64,000 bases of DNA from Phycomyces nitens (taxonomy: Eukaryota; Mucoromycota; Mucoromycetes; Mucorales; Phycomycetaceae): positions 3,410,001-3,474,000 of the forward strand of contig JAHRBC010000002.1 in assembly GCA_022702545.1 (NCBI GenBank), given 5' to 3'. The notes below the pieces were generated by a model. That model saw only the letters and a program-made list of their open reading frames with translations. It made no database searches and was not told the origin of the DNA. Position numbers and translations under genes: made by a program. Numbering within the stretch: the first letter of the stretch is position 1; every line of letters begins with the position of its first letter. This document shows positions 22,474 to 33,949 of the stretch, piece by piece.

Positions 22474-25400
22474 TTAGTTTCTTCTAAATACTTCTTTGTA
22501 TACGATGTTGTTTGTAAATACAGGACTGGTTACGGTGTTAGGGTCATATGGGGTATCAAGCATAATTTTGATTGCAGATGGTCTGCGAACTCGAGAGAGA
22601 GCAACATAGAGTTGGCCATGACCGAACACTGGGGATGGAAGATATAATCCAACACTATCCAGTGTTTGTCCTTGGGACTTGTTGATTGTCATTGCAAAAG
22701 CAAGACGAACAGGGAATTGGCACCGTTGAAAGTTGATTGATGATACTGTTTCGGATGGATTGAGCTTAATTTTAGGGATTAGAGCCACCTTTCCAGCATG
22801 AGATCCAGTAACAATGGTAGCTTTGATTACAAATCTTTGGAAAGAATCACAAATCAAGCGTGTACCATTGCATAACCCATTCTTTGGATCCAAATTTCTC
22901 AAGAGCATTATTGGACACCCTTTCTTGAGTCGAAGACTATGAGGGGGCAGAGATCCGGGGTCAATTGTGTTCAGGAATTCGATTGGGTACGCAAGCTGAT
23001 CATCTTCATTATTGCCTTGATCAATACTCTTGAATTCGTGAGCTTCGCCAGGAAACTGGTTCAAGAGGATATTGTTGATAGTGTTAACATCATGATTCTT
23101 TGGTGTAAGTATTGCACGACACATGAGGAAATCGGCATTTTCTGCATTTGCAGTCAGATTAGGGAAAATGGCACTGGCCAGGTGAAGGAGATTACGGCAG
23201 GGAATTAGCATCGTTTGAGGTATAGGAAGGGTATCTGGTTCACCAGTTGTGGGAACAACACCACTACCAGCACGCAAGAGAAAGGCGGCAAAGTGTCTGA
23301 GCTCAGCTGCTTCTTCAGGGCTACTTGCTTGGGCTATTCTCATGTTTGCTTTGAGTGAAAGTGCGATAACATCTTTCCAGGCTGGAGCACGGCTTATACA
23401 CTGAGAAACTATCTGGGCTCTTGATGCTCTCAGTATTACAGGGAAAACCTGTCTAAAATCACCTCCAAACACAAATAACTTCCCTCCAAAAGCCACATTT
23501 TTGAGTGCAGGGTCGACAGACTTCATAATATCTTGCATTGATCTACTGACGGCATTGAAGATATCTTTGCTAATCATCGATGCTTCATCCCAGATGATTA
23601 GTTCAGTCTTTCTCAACAAATTTGCAACTTGTGAATTCGCAGAAATTGAACACATTGACAGGGTATCAATTTCCAGTGGGATCTTGAACTGAGAATGAGA
23701 AGTACGACCACCATCTAGCAAAAGGGCAGCAATGCCACTTGTTGCGACTGCCAGAGCAATGTTTCCATGTCGACGTACTTTGCAAAGAAGAGCATTAAAC
23801 AAAAATGTCTTTCCAGTTCCACCCGGGCCATCAACAAAATACAAACGTGGAGAAGTTTGGCTTGCATTTAATGCTTCTACGATTGTATCATATGCTGCTT
23901 TCTGGTGGGTGTTGAAAGACAGACTGTCAGGATCAGGCATTAGCGCAGCCTCGGCACAAAGATCATCTTGCTCGTGTATAAGCGTTCTTAATCCTCGACG
24001 ATGTGCTGTCTGAACTGATATGTCTGGCATAGGAGGAAGAGTGAACCCACTGAATGAAGTAATCGAGAGAGAGTTTGCAGACATATGGCTCTCAATGTCC
24101 CAAAGGCACCTGTCATACATTTCTTGTGTCGGTTCAAGAGAAAGATTATCTTGTTCAATTCTGGCCGAATGCAGATAATCTTCTACCATAAAGGAGCGGT
24201 ATTCCATTCAAAGAACGAATGGGTCAGAAACTGTACAAAATACCAAAAGTATAGCAAATAATCTTCTCAATGACGATGGAATCTGATAGGTGATTGCTTC
24301 TTCTATACAATCTTTCCATTCGTTATCATCCATGAGAAGATTGAGAGCACGGCAAGCAGCTTGGTTGGTATCGTATTGGTGCCCATTGACAGTTCAGATG
24401 TTCTGAAAACTTATTGCACCTCTGACATTATGCAATAATATTCTCAAGAAATGCTTTTCAGTATCTCTTGGAGATATCGCATATACTCGTCCAATTGTCT
24501 CTCTTTCAAATCTTCGGCGTGGAGTCCAGTATCTGCCCATTTTATTCCAGACGAAATGTCCAGGAAAATCTGTATACAGATATTGGCGGGACTCTTCATG
24601 CTCAGCATTGTAACTGAACCAAGCAGTCAAAGTTGTGTTGGAGTTTGTATTGGATAAGACCTCGATGTTTGCAGAATCACGAAAATAAACAGGCTGCGAA
24701 TTTTCAAGGTGGATTGCTAGCCTTTGGTGGGTTGGGTGCTCTTGGTGTAGTTTGAAGGAGAATATTCTCCAGCATGCTTCTGAAGCCGAAACATATCTTG
24801 CATCAAGAAACTCGGCAACCTCGTTCGTTGGCTGTTCTTGCTGTTGAACATTGCCATTTTCTGATGATGATGCAGCACTCTGAACACTTGTCATTGCTCG
24901 GTCATGGCCTTTATAAACGTATTTGTACAGGTATTTCACTGCAGAAACAGATGTACATATCTCAACGTTTATATGCGCATTGTACTTGGCACATAAGTAA
25001 AGGTTGTGGGGAACCACCCATAGATTGTCCAAAAGGGACGCTCCTCTCGTGACTGACCTTCCGTCATCTCTTCTTCTGTACTTTGGATAGCCTGATCCAT
25101 CTTCAACTGTTTCCGTGCAAAACGATTTTGGGAATCGCTTTTTGCATTCTCCATTTTCCATGCACTGGGCTCTTGGATTTTGTTGCCCACATGGACCATG
25201 CATCGTATTCCGTTGCACTGTCTCATATGCAAGTGGGTGAGATTCGGGATCTGGAAGCTCGGCAGACACGATCTTGTCATAAACCTCTACTGTAGTAGAT
25301 TTATCTTCCGAACAAAGGATCAGGAGAATGTGGGCGTGTGGGAGACCTCTTTTTTGGAACTCAATGACATTTACAAAAGCCAAAACCTTGCCTAGGATAT

Positions 25401-26304
25401 GCTTCCTTGTCAAATCATTTATAAGCTCTTTGAGCTTGAGGTTAAACACCCGGGAGCAAAGATCAGGTCGACCATTGGCCCTTTGTCCTGCCAAAAGAGA
25501 ATTGGTGATCTCTGGCCAAGTTGGATTGCAAGTGAAGGTGATAAAGAGATCAGGCTTTCCAAAATGACGTACGATACTCATTGCATCTTGATATAGTTGG
25601 CGCATGTGGCGAGGGCTGCCAACAAAAGAGGACGGAAGGATAACTCGTCTTCCAAGATTAGCAAGATCGCTATCGTCAAGGTTCATTGAATCTTGGATTC
25701 CACTGTAGAGATCTACACGCAAGCGGTCTTGGTTGTTGGTGATAAAGCTCATCCTGCTATGCTCAATTTTCGCATACATATCAACAACATATTGTTGAAA
25801 TAAGCGTCCAAAGAGATGGAGGTGATGGTTTGTGTTTTGGCGATACATAAACCGGCTTGAATATCATTGGATTGCTGTAACCTTGTTTCCAGAAAGATCA
25901 CAGGAAGTGATAGTCCAGCCATCTTCACCAAATGGAAACATCATGACGTAGTGTAGAGAATCATAAGATCTATGATACTCATTGATGCGCTGGAGTTCCT
26001 CTGAGCGTGTGTGCAAGACAATATCCCTTGAAGATCCTGGCTCGTTGTTCATGATGAGGACATCAACTTCTTCTGCGGTTGGTGCATTATAACGTCTTTG
26101 ATCATGTGGGCCCTCGGCAACCAAACGAAGGGTCATATCAATGATCTGATTATTGACCTGGGCATAGTGTTCCATTGACTTGAAAAGAGAGACAAATGTA
26201 TTTACTCTAATGAGACAGTTTTGAATTTGCTCCAGTATATGTCTATTGAGGTGAGAGGCATTATGATGACGATGATCCACTTGGGAGATAGGATCACATA
26301 TGTA

Positions 26305-27645
26305 CAGGGTCCAGTAAAAAACTGTGGTGGTTTTAATGTCCGATAAAAAAGAAGATAAAAGTCTTGTATCTTTAATCGTGTAGTAAAGAATGTAAAGACT
26401 ACATATAGCCATGAGATTCATAGAGACTAATCTTCAATGTATGAAGTTTACAATAGTAAAAAAATGCGTTATGTTTAATATGGAATATGCATAAATTTAT
26501 TTGCTTTCAAAGCAGCTAATCTGATATCCATGTGGAGACAGTATCGTTCACAAACATCTACTGTCACCATTCTCCAGCTTTCTTGTAAAGCCTCCTTCAA
26601 CTCGTCCAGAGTGGTAGGCTTGTGAGGCCTCATCCTCAAAAGGTCATCCAAAAGACTCCAGATGTTTTCGATTGGGCTGAGGTCAGGACTATTTGGTGGC
26701 CACTCCAAGACCTTCAGCCCAAGATCTTCTTTACACCTTTCTGACATGGCTGCTTTATGGGAGGTGGCATTGTCTTCTTGGTAAATGTAGCCACCACCCT
26801 CAACATGGGGAAGACTCTCATAGAAAGGCAAAAAGAGTCTTGCAAAACCTTCACATACTTTTTGGCATTCATATTGCCATCCAAGACAACAAGTGGTCCA
26901 ACCCCTCCTGCCCAGATACACCCCCAGATCATGATTGAACCTCCATTTCCTTGCACTTTTGGAGTAAGGCAGTCAGGGTGGTACTTCTCATTAGGCTCAC
27001 GCCAAACATGGGTACGGCCATTCTTCTTGAAGAGAGAGAACTTAGACTCATCACTCCAGATCACCTTTTCCCATTGCTGATCCCAGTTTTTTACAGCATT
27101 GTAAAAAGTGCGGCGCTTTGCAATGTGCTCCTTAGTCAGGAGAGGCTTCGCGAGAGCTACACATGAATGAATATTCATTCTGTGTAAAGTCGTGCTAATA
27201 GTCTTTGCACAAACAGATTTTCCCGTCTCTTCCTTTATGGTGCAAGCCATGTCACCCAAAGTCTGATGACGATCTCTCTTCAAGTTGAACATGAGATGTC
27301 TTTCTTCTCTGGGAGTAAGTCGCTTTGGTCTTCCTGAACGGCTCTTGTCAGCAACAGACCCAGTTTCGTTGTATTTTTTAATAATACGAGAGATTGTAGT
27401 AGGTGGGACGTTTTCGTGTCTCGCAATGTCGGCAACTTTCATTCCGGCCATGTTAAGCCCAATTAAGATTCCTTTTCTCAAATCTGAAAGCTTTTGCAAG
27501 GTCCTGTGGGGTTGAGTGTTTTGTACTTTAGGCATGATGATAAAGTTATTAATGGAATTTAAGAGATTAAGAAAAGCAAAGTGTAAAGGTGTCTAAAGAG
27601 ATGAAAATCTGAGATTCAAAGTGCAGAATTTGTTACCCGACCCTG
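26305..27645 (-). mobile_element. Tc1/mariner element nested in the Helitron, 1341 bp
   Basis: Ends read CAGGGTCCAGTAA on the left and, inverted, CAGGGTCGGGTAA on the right, with TA at 26303-26304 and 27646-27647. It splits the Helitron codon frame at ATA-TA^C, and removal with one TA rejoins RYAQIY to ICDP in frame. It is the younger of the two insertions by this nesting. Confidence 0.93.
26475..27535 (-). pseudogene. Tc1 transposase with a single 1-bp frameshift
   Basis: Begins MPKVQNTQPHRTLQKLSDL. Helix-turn-helix segments follow (GMKVADIARHENVPPTTISR; SGRPKRLTPREERHLM), then WSDESKFSLF (first Asp) and GGSIMIWGCIWAGGVGPLV. The frame breaks at the A-run 26830-26834 (T-run on the coding strand), where one extra T would read SFLPFYESL. 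The other frame continues with YQEDNATSHKA (second Asp) and WPPNSPDLSPIENIWSLL (catalytic Glu). Everything else is conserved, so the gene is either freshly inactivated or the homopolymer is miscalled. Confidence 0.9.
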
Positions 27646-28462
27646 TATATCTGTGCATATCTTGGATTCACAGTATCTTCAGGAGTAACCGGGAGAATTG
27701 ATCCAATTTTATGGCAGATTGTACCATGAATTCTGAAGCTGTAGGCTCCTCCTCTGTTATTTCCAACAGAATGGTCAATATTAGCTCCAAAAGATGTGAA
27801 GCTAAGAGTGCTGTTTTAAGCTCTGATCTTTGTAAAGAACTCCTTTGATGCAGGAGTGTTGTTGTGGGTTAAGAGACTGGCAATCTCAGGTGGTGTTGGC
27901 TCAAAGCTCGGAAGAAGAATTTTGCCTTTAGCACAACACATATTGAATCTTGGTCTTGTCAAGGATGATCTGGCAATTCTTTCGTTGATCCACATCATTG
28001 AGCCACAAAAGGCACACTCGACATCCATTATACCCTGATAGTCAACTGATGGCTCAGTTGTAGCAGAAGAACGGGCAATACAACGCACAGAGTAGACTTC
28101 CATAATGGACCTGTTTTCCACGTTTTCAGTATTGACTATAGCAGCCACTACAGAATTAGCTGCAGCAGAGGTTTCCTCTTCAGACTGATCTTGTCCTACT
28201 CTCACAGCAGCAACTGAAGCTATAAAATATAGGGAAAAAAGTTATATAATGGAATAGTATATTTGATCTGTTAAGAATAGTAAATATTACATCTGCGGCT
28301 CTCTGTAAGATGCTCTTCTTCAGGAGAGAGGGTATCATCATTTGTTCTTTTTTGAGGAATATATAAAGAGGTATTTCTTGGATTCAAAGGACAGAGTAAG
28401 TTTGATCTACGGCTATGACCGGGCAAGTTGCAAGAAGCACAAAGTCTTTGGGTTGGAAGCAT

Positions 28463-28845
28463 TCTGTGTTTTTGTTTTTTTAACGGTAGTTGGTTTGTAG
28501 ATTATAACTGTTTAAGAAAGGGATCTGTTCTAAAAGTATTGAGAAGAATTGCTTTATTATTTATTCAATTATTATTATTGTTTAATATCAAATTCTTATG
28601 CTTTATTACTTTATTGAACCCTAAATTTTTACATATCGTGGATTGTTAATTCCTAAGAAAAAATTGTAGAAGACAGTTTATTATCTTTACACAGTCACGC
28701 TTCTTCGATCGGTGGTGCTGGGGATGACTTAATGGCCTCATGTCTTATGAGATGAAATTATGTGGGAATAATATAGAAGAGCTATGTATAGGGCGGGTGA
28801 TGAAAATAAAGGAAGGACTTGGAGTGGTAGGGTCTTATAGGCTAT
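28463..28845. other. Junction between LINE 3' end and Helitron 5' end
   Basis: 28700-28845 reads on the minus strand as an untranslated LINE tail, with GATAATAAACTG near 28673-28684 resembling a polyadenylation signal. 28463-28650 is AT-rich Helitron upstream sequence. No long poly-A tract or target duplication was found. Confidence 0.45.
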
Positions 28846-31800
28846 TTAGGGTATATTGGCTTGATCTATGCATGTATGGAGGAGCTTATGGGTAGAGGTA
28901 GTGACGTTGACAGAAATGAAAGGTATGGCATCAAAGATAAATGCCCAATAGGCTCGCCAACCTACCTGTAGGACAGCACCAAAAACCTGGGAACTGGGGA
29001 GGAAAGGGCCATCGGGAGGAAGCTTTACCTTCGAGAGGGTAGAAAGTACGTTATCTGGCGAAGGAGAGAAAGAAGGAATCCAGTGTGAGAGAATATCGGC
29101 CCATACCTTCCACATCTTGGGGCAACTTATCAGGAGGTGTTCGGGTGTCTGGTTGGGATGGGAGCATAATATACAGGCAGAAGAAGAGACGATGGTGGGC
29201 ATAATGTGATGGAGTAAGCTTGCAGAAGATATAGATTGATGAAGGAAGCGATACCAGATGTTACGGGAGATATGAGAGAGTGGAAGGGACCAGAACACTG
29301 TCCATTGGGCAGGAGAAAGTTGCGGTGTGGGTGGATCTTTGACAGACTGGATGGAGGAAGGACACTGGTTTCTAAAGGAGCGGGCTGAGAAATTTTGAAT
29401 GAATGGAGAAGTAAAGAAGGAGACTTGGAGTGGGAGGGGTGAGGAAACTCCAAGTGGAGTGCTTGGGAGGAGTAGGCGCGAGAAGAAAGGGTGAAGGGTG
29501 ATACGGGAAGTATGGATGTCTTGGAGGAATCGGTGGGCTAGCTTACGTCCTGGCGAAAAGGGAGGAATAATCCGAGGACAGAGGGAGACGGAGTCGGGTT
29601 CATAGGCATAGACATTACCCACAGTCAAAGATGTAAATCCACGGGGTGAAGCATATGAAGCATTATTTGGACGCCAAATGGAGTTGAGTGGGAGGGAGAG
29701 ACAAGAGGCAACAGACAAATCGTTATCTAGGTGGAAGGGTGGGAGTAGGTCAAAGGCATAAAAGAGAAGATTAAAAGAGTGGTGGTGGGGGAGGTTCAAG
29801 GAGGGACGTAGTAGAGGGAAGAAGAAGAGGAAAAGTGGGTCTGGGGGAGGACGAGAAGACAGTTGGATCATAGATGAGAGGTGGGAGCGTAGCCATTGGG
29901 TAGGAATAGAAGGAGGGGTCGTGCGAGTTTGCAGTAAGGGAATGAGCCAGCGGAATTGCAGTGAAGCTTATTGTGTGCGCGGATCCAGTAGTCCAATCCC
30001 ACCTGAGGACCGTGGTCGGCAGAGGGTGGTATACTTGATGGGTGGAAACATGCGTTGCGTTATGAATTTGCTGACAGCAGACTGGAGAGATTTAAAGAAA
30101 GTAACGGGAAGCCAGACTAGTCAGAGGACATGCCAGAGGGTGGAGAGGATGAGTGTGTTGACTACTGTGGCACGACCACGTATGGAAAGAAAACGTTGTG
30201 AGTGAATGTTGAGGGACTGTCGGATAGTGGTGAGGAGTTGTGCGGCAATGTAATTACGCTGGTCAGTAGATTGAAGGAGTGGATAGCCTAGGTAAATGGC
30301 CGGTTTGGGTGAGGTCCGATCGTACCAGGATGTAATTCCAGCTTGATGGAGAGGATCTTGCCAGTGAGGGTGTTTGTCGCCTGACAGTGAGATAGCATGG
30401 GTTTTGTGCATATTAATACGGGCGTTGGAGGCCAGACCATAGGTGTGGAGATGATGTTGAAGTCGAGTTAGGTCAGATGGGGTATTTAAACAAGCAAAAA
30501 CATCATCAGCATAGGCGAGAACTTTGAGAGTGAGGGGTGGGTTGGAGTTGGGTGATGTGAAGCCTAAAAAGGCGGGGTCGGCAAGAATGGAGAGGAGTAG
30601 AGGCTCGAGGGCAAAATTGAAAAGAACGGGGGATAGAGGGTCACCTTGTCGTAGGCCGCGAGATTGAAGGATTGGTGGTGTAAGGTACCCATTGACGTTG
30701 GCACGAAGTTTGGTAGAGAAGAACAAGGAAGTGATGGAATCGACAAAGGAGGGAGGAAACTTGTATGTAAGCAGGACTTGGGAAAGGAAAGTAGGGTGGA
30801 CACGGTCATAGGCTTTTTCTTGATCCAGTAAAACACCAATGGCAGTCGATTTGGAAGCAATGGCTTGCTCCATGACGAGCTTGACCAGGAGTCCATTGTC
30901 GGCAATAAAGCGAGTAGGAATGAATCCTGTCTGGAATCGAGTAATGACGGATTTGGCAATACGTACCATTCGTGAGTTGACTAGGCGAGTGAAGACCTTG
31001 GCGTCACAGTTAATGAGAGAGATGGGGCGCCAATTCTGAAGGAGGGAGAGGTCGCCTTTCTTAGGGAGGAGGCACATACAGGTATCTAGCCATGAGGAGG
31101 GAAAGAGAGAAGAGGTGAGAGCGTCATTGTTGTAGAGGTTAGTGATGAGAGAGGCATATAATGGATGGGATATGGCAAACCATCTGGACCCGGGCTACTA
31201 GGTGTAGGGGCACGGGAAACACTGGTTTGTATATCGTCGAGTGTAATGGGGCATATGAGAGATCGTTGTTGGAGGGCAGTGAAGTGTTTATCGGGGGTTA
31301 TGTGAGAGAGAAGATGTGATGTGGCAGTGGGGTCAGAAGGGTCGGGAGTGAAGAGGGTGGAGTAGAAGGCATGTGTGGCTTCTGTCATGTCGGATGGAGT
31401 TGTGCATAGTGTGTGTGAATCTGGGTGAGTGAGGGGAGGTATATGTCGTTTTGTTGCACGAATAGCAATGGTTCGTTTGAGGTATCCGGCTGATTTTTCG
31501 CCCTGTTCACGCCATCGAAGACCAGAGCGAAGACAGGCAATACTGACAATTTCTTCTTGAAGTGCAGCGATTTGGCGTTCTAGGGTGGGGAGGACAAATT
31601 GACGGACGGCGGGAGGGGGAGAGCTACTGAGGAAGTGATGTCGCTTGCTTTGAAGCTTTTTCAATTGTTTAGTGCGCCAGGGGACATATTTACCAGAGAA
31701 GCGTTTACGTGTGCGGGTAACAGTCTGTTTAACGACTTCCCAGTTGTCCTGAGTAGAGGAGGTGAGTGTGGGATAAAGAGAGGTGAGGGCTTGATTGAGT

Positions 31801-32591
31801 GTGCATATGAAGTCGGGATGAGTGGCAAGGAGGGGATTAGCACGGTATAGGCCTTTTCCATGTGGAGAGAGTCCAAAACTGAAAGTAGCCGAGAGCAGAG
31901 CATGGTCAGACCAGGAGGGTGAGACAAAGTCAATGTTGGCAGAGATGAGAGAAGAGGAGAAAGAGAGTGGAGCAAAGATGTAGTCGATGGTGCAGACGAT
32001 AGAGTCATTGCGGCGAAAAGTTGGGAGAGGTAGGTGTTCTGGGTGTGTGTGACAGTCCACAAAATTGGATGCATAGAATTCTTGACAGGTAGGGGAGAGA
32101 GAGCGAAGGGAGCTTTGAATGTGGAAAGAAAAACTAAAGTCACCAGCAATAAAGAGACGCTCAAGTATGTCTGGACGATGTAGAATAGGGAAGGAGTGGA
32201 GGTCTTCGAAAAAGGTGCGTCGAGCGGAGTATTGGGTGGCAGGGGCATAGATAACTAGAACATAGAAAGGAGGGAAGAAGGCAGAGACATGACTTACCTT
32301 GGCTAGAATGGCCCGGTCATCTTCGGGTGTGGGTATTCGAGTGAGGGTGAGTTGGGGGTTCATAGATACAATGCCACAGCGGTATGTCCAGAGAGAGGAG
32401 TGGGCACGAAATTGAGAGTGAATGACAGTAGAAAGAGAAGGAGTAGTATAAGTTTCTTGCAAAGCGATAAGATCAGAATTGCATTGGCGAAGGAAACGAA
32501 TAAATTCAGAGCGGCGAGTGGGGTGAGATACTTTACTGAGACTATTGCAATTGATGGATGCAATATTAACATTCAGGGAAAGGGCCGACAT
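28846..32591 (-). pseudogene. LINE ORF2 (APE endonuclease, reverse transcriptase, C-terminal zinc finger), broken
   Basis: Starts MSALSLNVNIASINCNSLS. The endonuclease shows LIALQETYT, IAGDF, CTIDYIF and SWSDHALL. A frameshift near 31150 lies just after SPGPDGLPYPI. The reverse transcriptase continues with LPKKGDLSLLQNWRPISLIN, LLDQEKAYDRVHP, SRGLRQGDPLSPVLFNFALE and catalytic LAYADDVFA. In-frame stops are a TGA at about 30121-30123 (HVL*LVWLP) and a TAA at 29968-29970 (RTQ*ASLQFRW). The C-terminus has the CILCSHPNQTPEHLLISCP zinc finger. Both stops fit C-to-T change at Arg (CGA) and Gln (CAA) codons. Confidence 0.9.
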
Positions 32592-33949
32592 TATTGTTTG
32601 GCAAGAGGTTGTTGGGTCGATGCTCCACTGCGAAGCTTCGGAAGGCGAAGGGTATCGCTAGTCTTGGAGGTTTTGGGAATGTGGGTTGAGTACATTGCCT
32701 TGGCCTTATCAGCCGGAGAGAGGGACGTGGTGGTGGGGACATGCTCAGCCATGGTCATGTCAGAGATAGTCTCTGGGGACTCAGGACGATGTGTCTGAGA
32801 CGTAAAAGTGACAGGACTAGTACTAGGATCAAGATCCAGTTGGATCTCTGGGTTGGAGATTTGCTGCTCCTCACTTGGTCTGGTGATCTCGGTCAGGCCA
32901 TCGACCTGGCCAGGAATTGGAGTGGACACTTCTTCCTCTGAGCGTTTCTGATCTACTGTCGGCTGGGAGGTGGGTTGGGGCAAAGGTGGGGAAGGATCGG
33001 CTTTTTCCAGGGCAGCCATGAGGGCGGGATCCAAATCAAGGGAGTCCTTGTCAAAACTATCAATCTCCATGTTGTGGGTTGATGGTTTTGGGTTGGACAT
33101 GCGTGGGTGGGTGTTTCGAGTGTCTCCCCTGGGGCAGTTTGCTTTGGTGTGACCATTTTCATGACACAACCAACAGGCACGTTGGGAGGTGGGGCGAGTA
33201 GGGCAGTTGGAGCGGTCATGACCGTCTTCGTGACAGTACCGGCACCACACGGGCAGAGAGCTGGTGAGAACGCGGAAGCCATCGTCAGTGTTCAACCACT
33301 GTATGTTATGCGACAGAGGTTCGTAGGAGACCTCCATTTCCTGGTGTTTCGGGGGAGAAGTCTGTAGTATGGCATATCCAGTGCCGAGGAAGGTGTTGTA
33401 CTTAGGTTCACGGCAAAGTCCGACATCAAGAATTTTTCCGTAAATGGCCAAACTACCACGAATGCCATCGATGAGCTCTTGTTCATCAAGAGCTGGTAGG
33501 CGGGAGAGGAGGAGCTTTTGAATCTGCGTGTCAGCAGTGAGAGCGAGTACTCCACGAATAGTGATATTATGGTCGGGGAAGTGCAAGCCAGTTTGAATGG
33601 CTCTCGAGATTGTCGTTCGGTCCAAAGGGGTGAAGTTGGCTTTACAGAGAAGTCAATTTCCTTCTTTCATAAAGGAAACTAGTCTTCTCGTAGGATATTG
33701 CTTGAACAGAAGTTCGAAGCACTTATCGTGTGTCGGGGCGATAGAGGTAACGTCAAAAATAACGCTCCAAGGGGAGCGTCCATTGCGCCAAATGCGCGAA
33801 TGAATAATCTTCGTCTCTCCCTCATTGGAGGGAGAGGGGGTGTCATTATGGACAGCCGAGATTCGATTCGTTTTGACTACACGCGACCATAGTCGGGTGG
33901 AATCAAGAGGGTGAATTTTTTCGTTCGATATGGTAGTAGAGGAAGCCAT
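32591..33949 (-). pseudogene. LINE ORF1 (gag-like, two CCHC zinc knuckles), one internal stop
   Basis: Starts MASSTTISNEKIHPLD at 33949. A TGA at about 33653-33655 interrupts EGN*LLCKANF, and the same frame resumes and runs to the TAA at 32591-32593. Seen: an RNA-binding-like domain (LLCKANFTPLDRTTIS ... ITIRGVLAL), then CRYCHEDGHDRSNC and CWLCHENGHTKANC, both C-x2-C-x4-H-x4-C. The C-terminal part is acidic and Pro/Ser/Thr-rich. The TGA most simply arises from a Trp codon (TGG to TGA). Confidence 0.88.

Larger units (their letters stand above)
22474..28462 (-). mobile_element. Helitron (RepHel-encoding), interrupted by a Tc1 insertion
   Basis: A single long frame, read right to left, encodes a zinc knuckle, Rep/HUH nuclease and PIF1-type helicase, the defining content of a Helitron. 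The span given is the coding core; true ends (5'-TC, 3' hairpin plus CTRR) were not located. A Tc1 element sits at 26305-27645 inside the Rep N-terminal region. Removing it with one TA copy restores the frame exactly (RYAQIY + ICDP). The element lies beside a LINE in a transposon nest. Confidence 0.88.
22474..28462 (-). pseudogene. Helitron RepHel replicase-helicase gene, broken by four stops and one insertion
   Basis: Exon 1 (28291-28462) has a CCHC-type knuckle (CASCNLPGHSRRSNLLC); intron 28220-28290; exon 2 continues from 28219. After the Tc1 gap come the Helitron N-terminal domain, LFITFTCNPTWPEI, the HUH motif region GLPHAHILL, and the tyrosine region KYLYKYVYKGHD with the paired Tyr. 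The helicase follows: GPGGTGKTFLFNALL (Walker A), IIWDEASM (Walker B), GGDFRQVFPV and [16 protein letters not shown]. In-frame stops lie at 27816-27818 (TAA), 25864-25866 (TGA), 24394-24396 (TGA) and 24208-24210 (TGA). The frame is otherwise continuous over about 1500 codons, so decay is recent. TGA stops fall where Arg or Trp is expected, consistent with C-to-T change. Confidence 0.88.
28846..33949 (-). mobile_element. Non-LTR retrotransposon (LINE) with gag-like ORF1 and APE-RT ORF2
   Basis: Two ORFs read right to left: a zinc-knuckle ORF1 and an endonuclease/reverse-transcriptase ORF2, joined by a TAATG stop-start overlap at 32589-32593. About 5.1 kb of coding sequence is present, so the copy is near full length, but it carries point lesions in both ORFs. 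The G+C-rich, pyrimidine-biased coding strand contrasts with the flanking AT-rich DNA. Element ends and target duplication were not identified. Confidence 0.92.
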
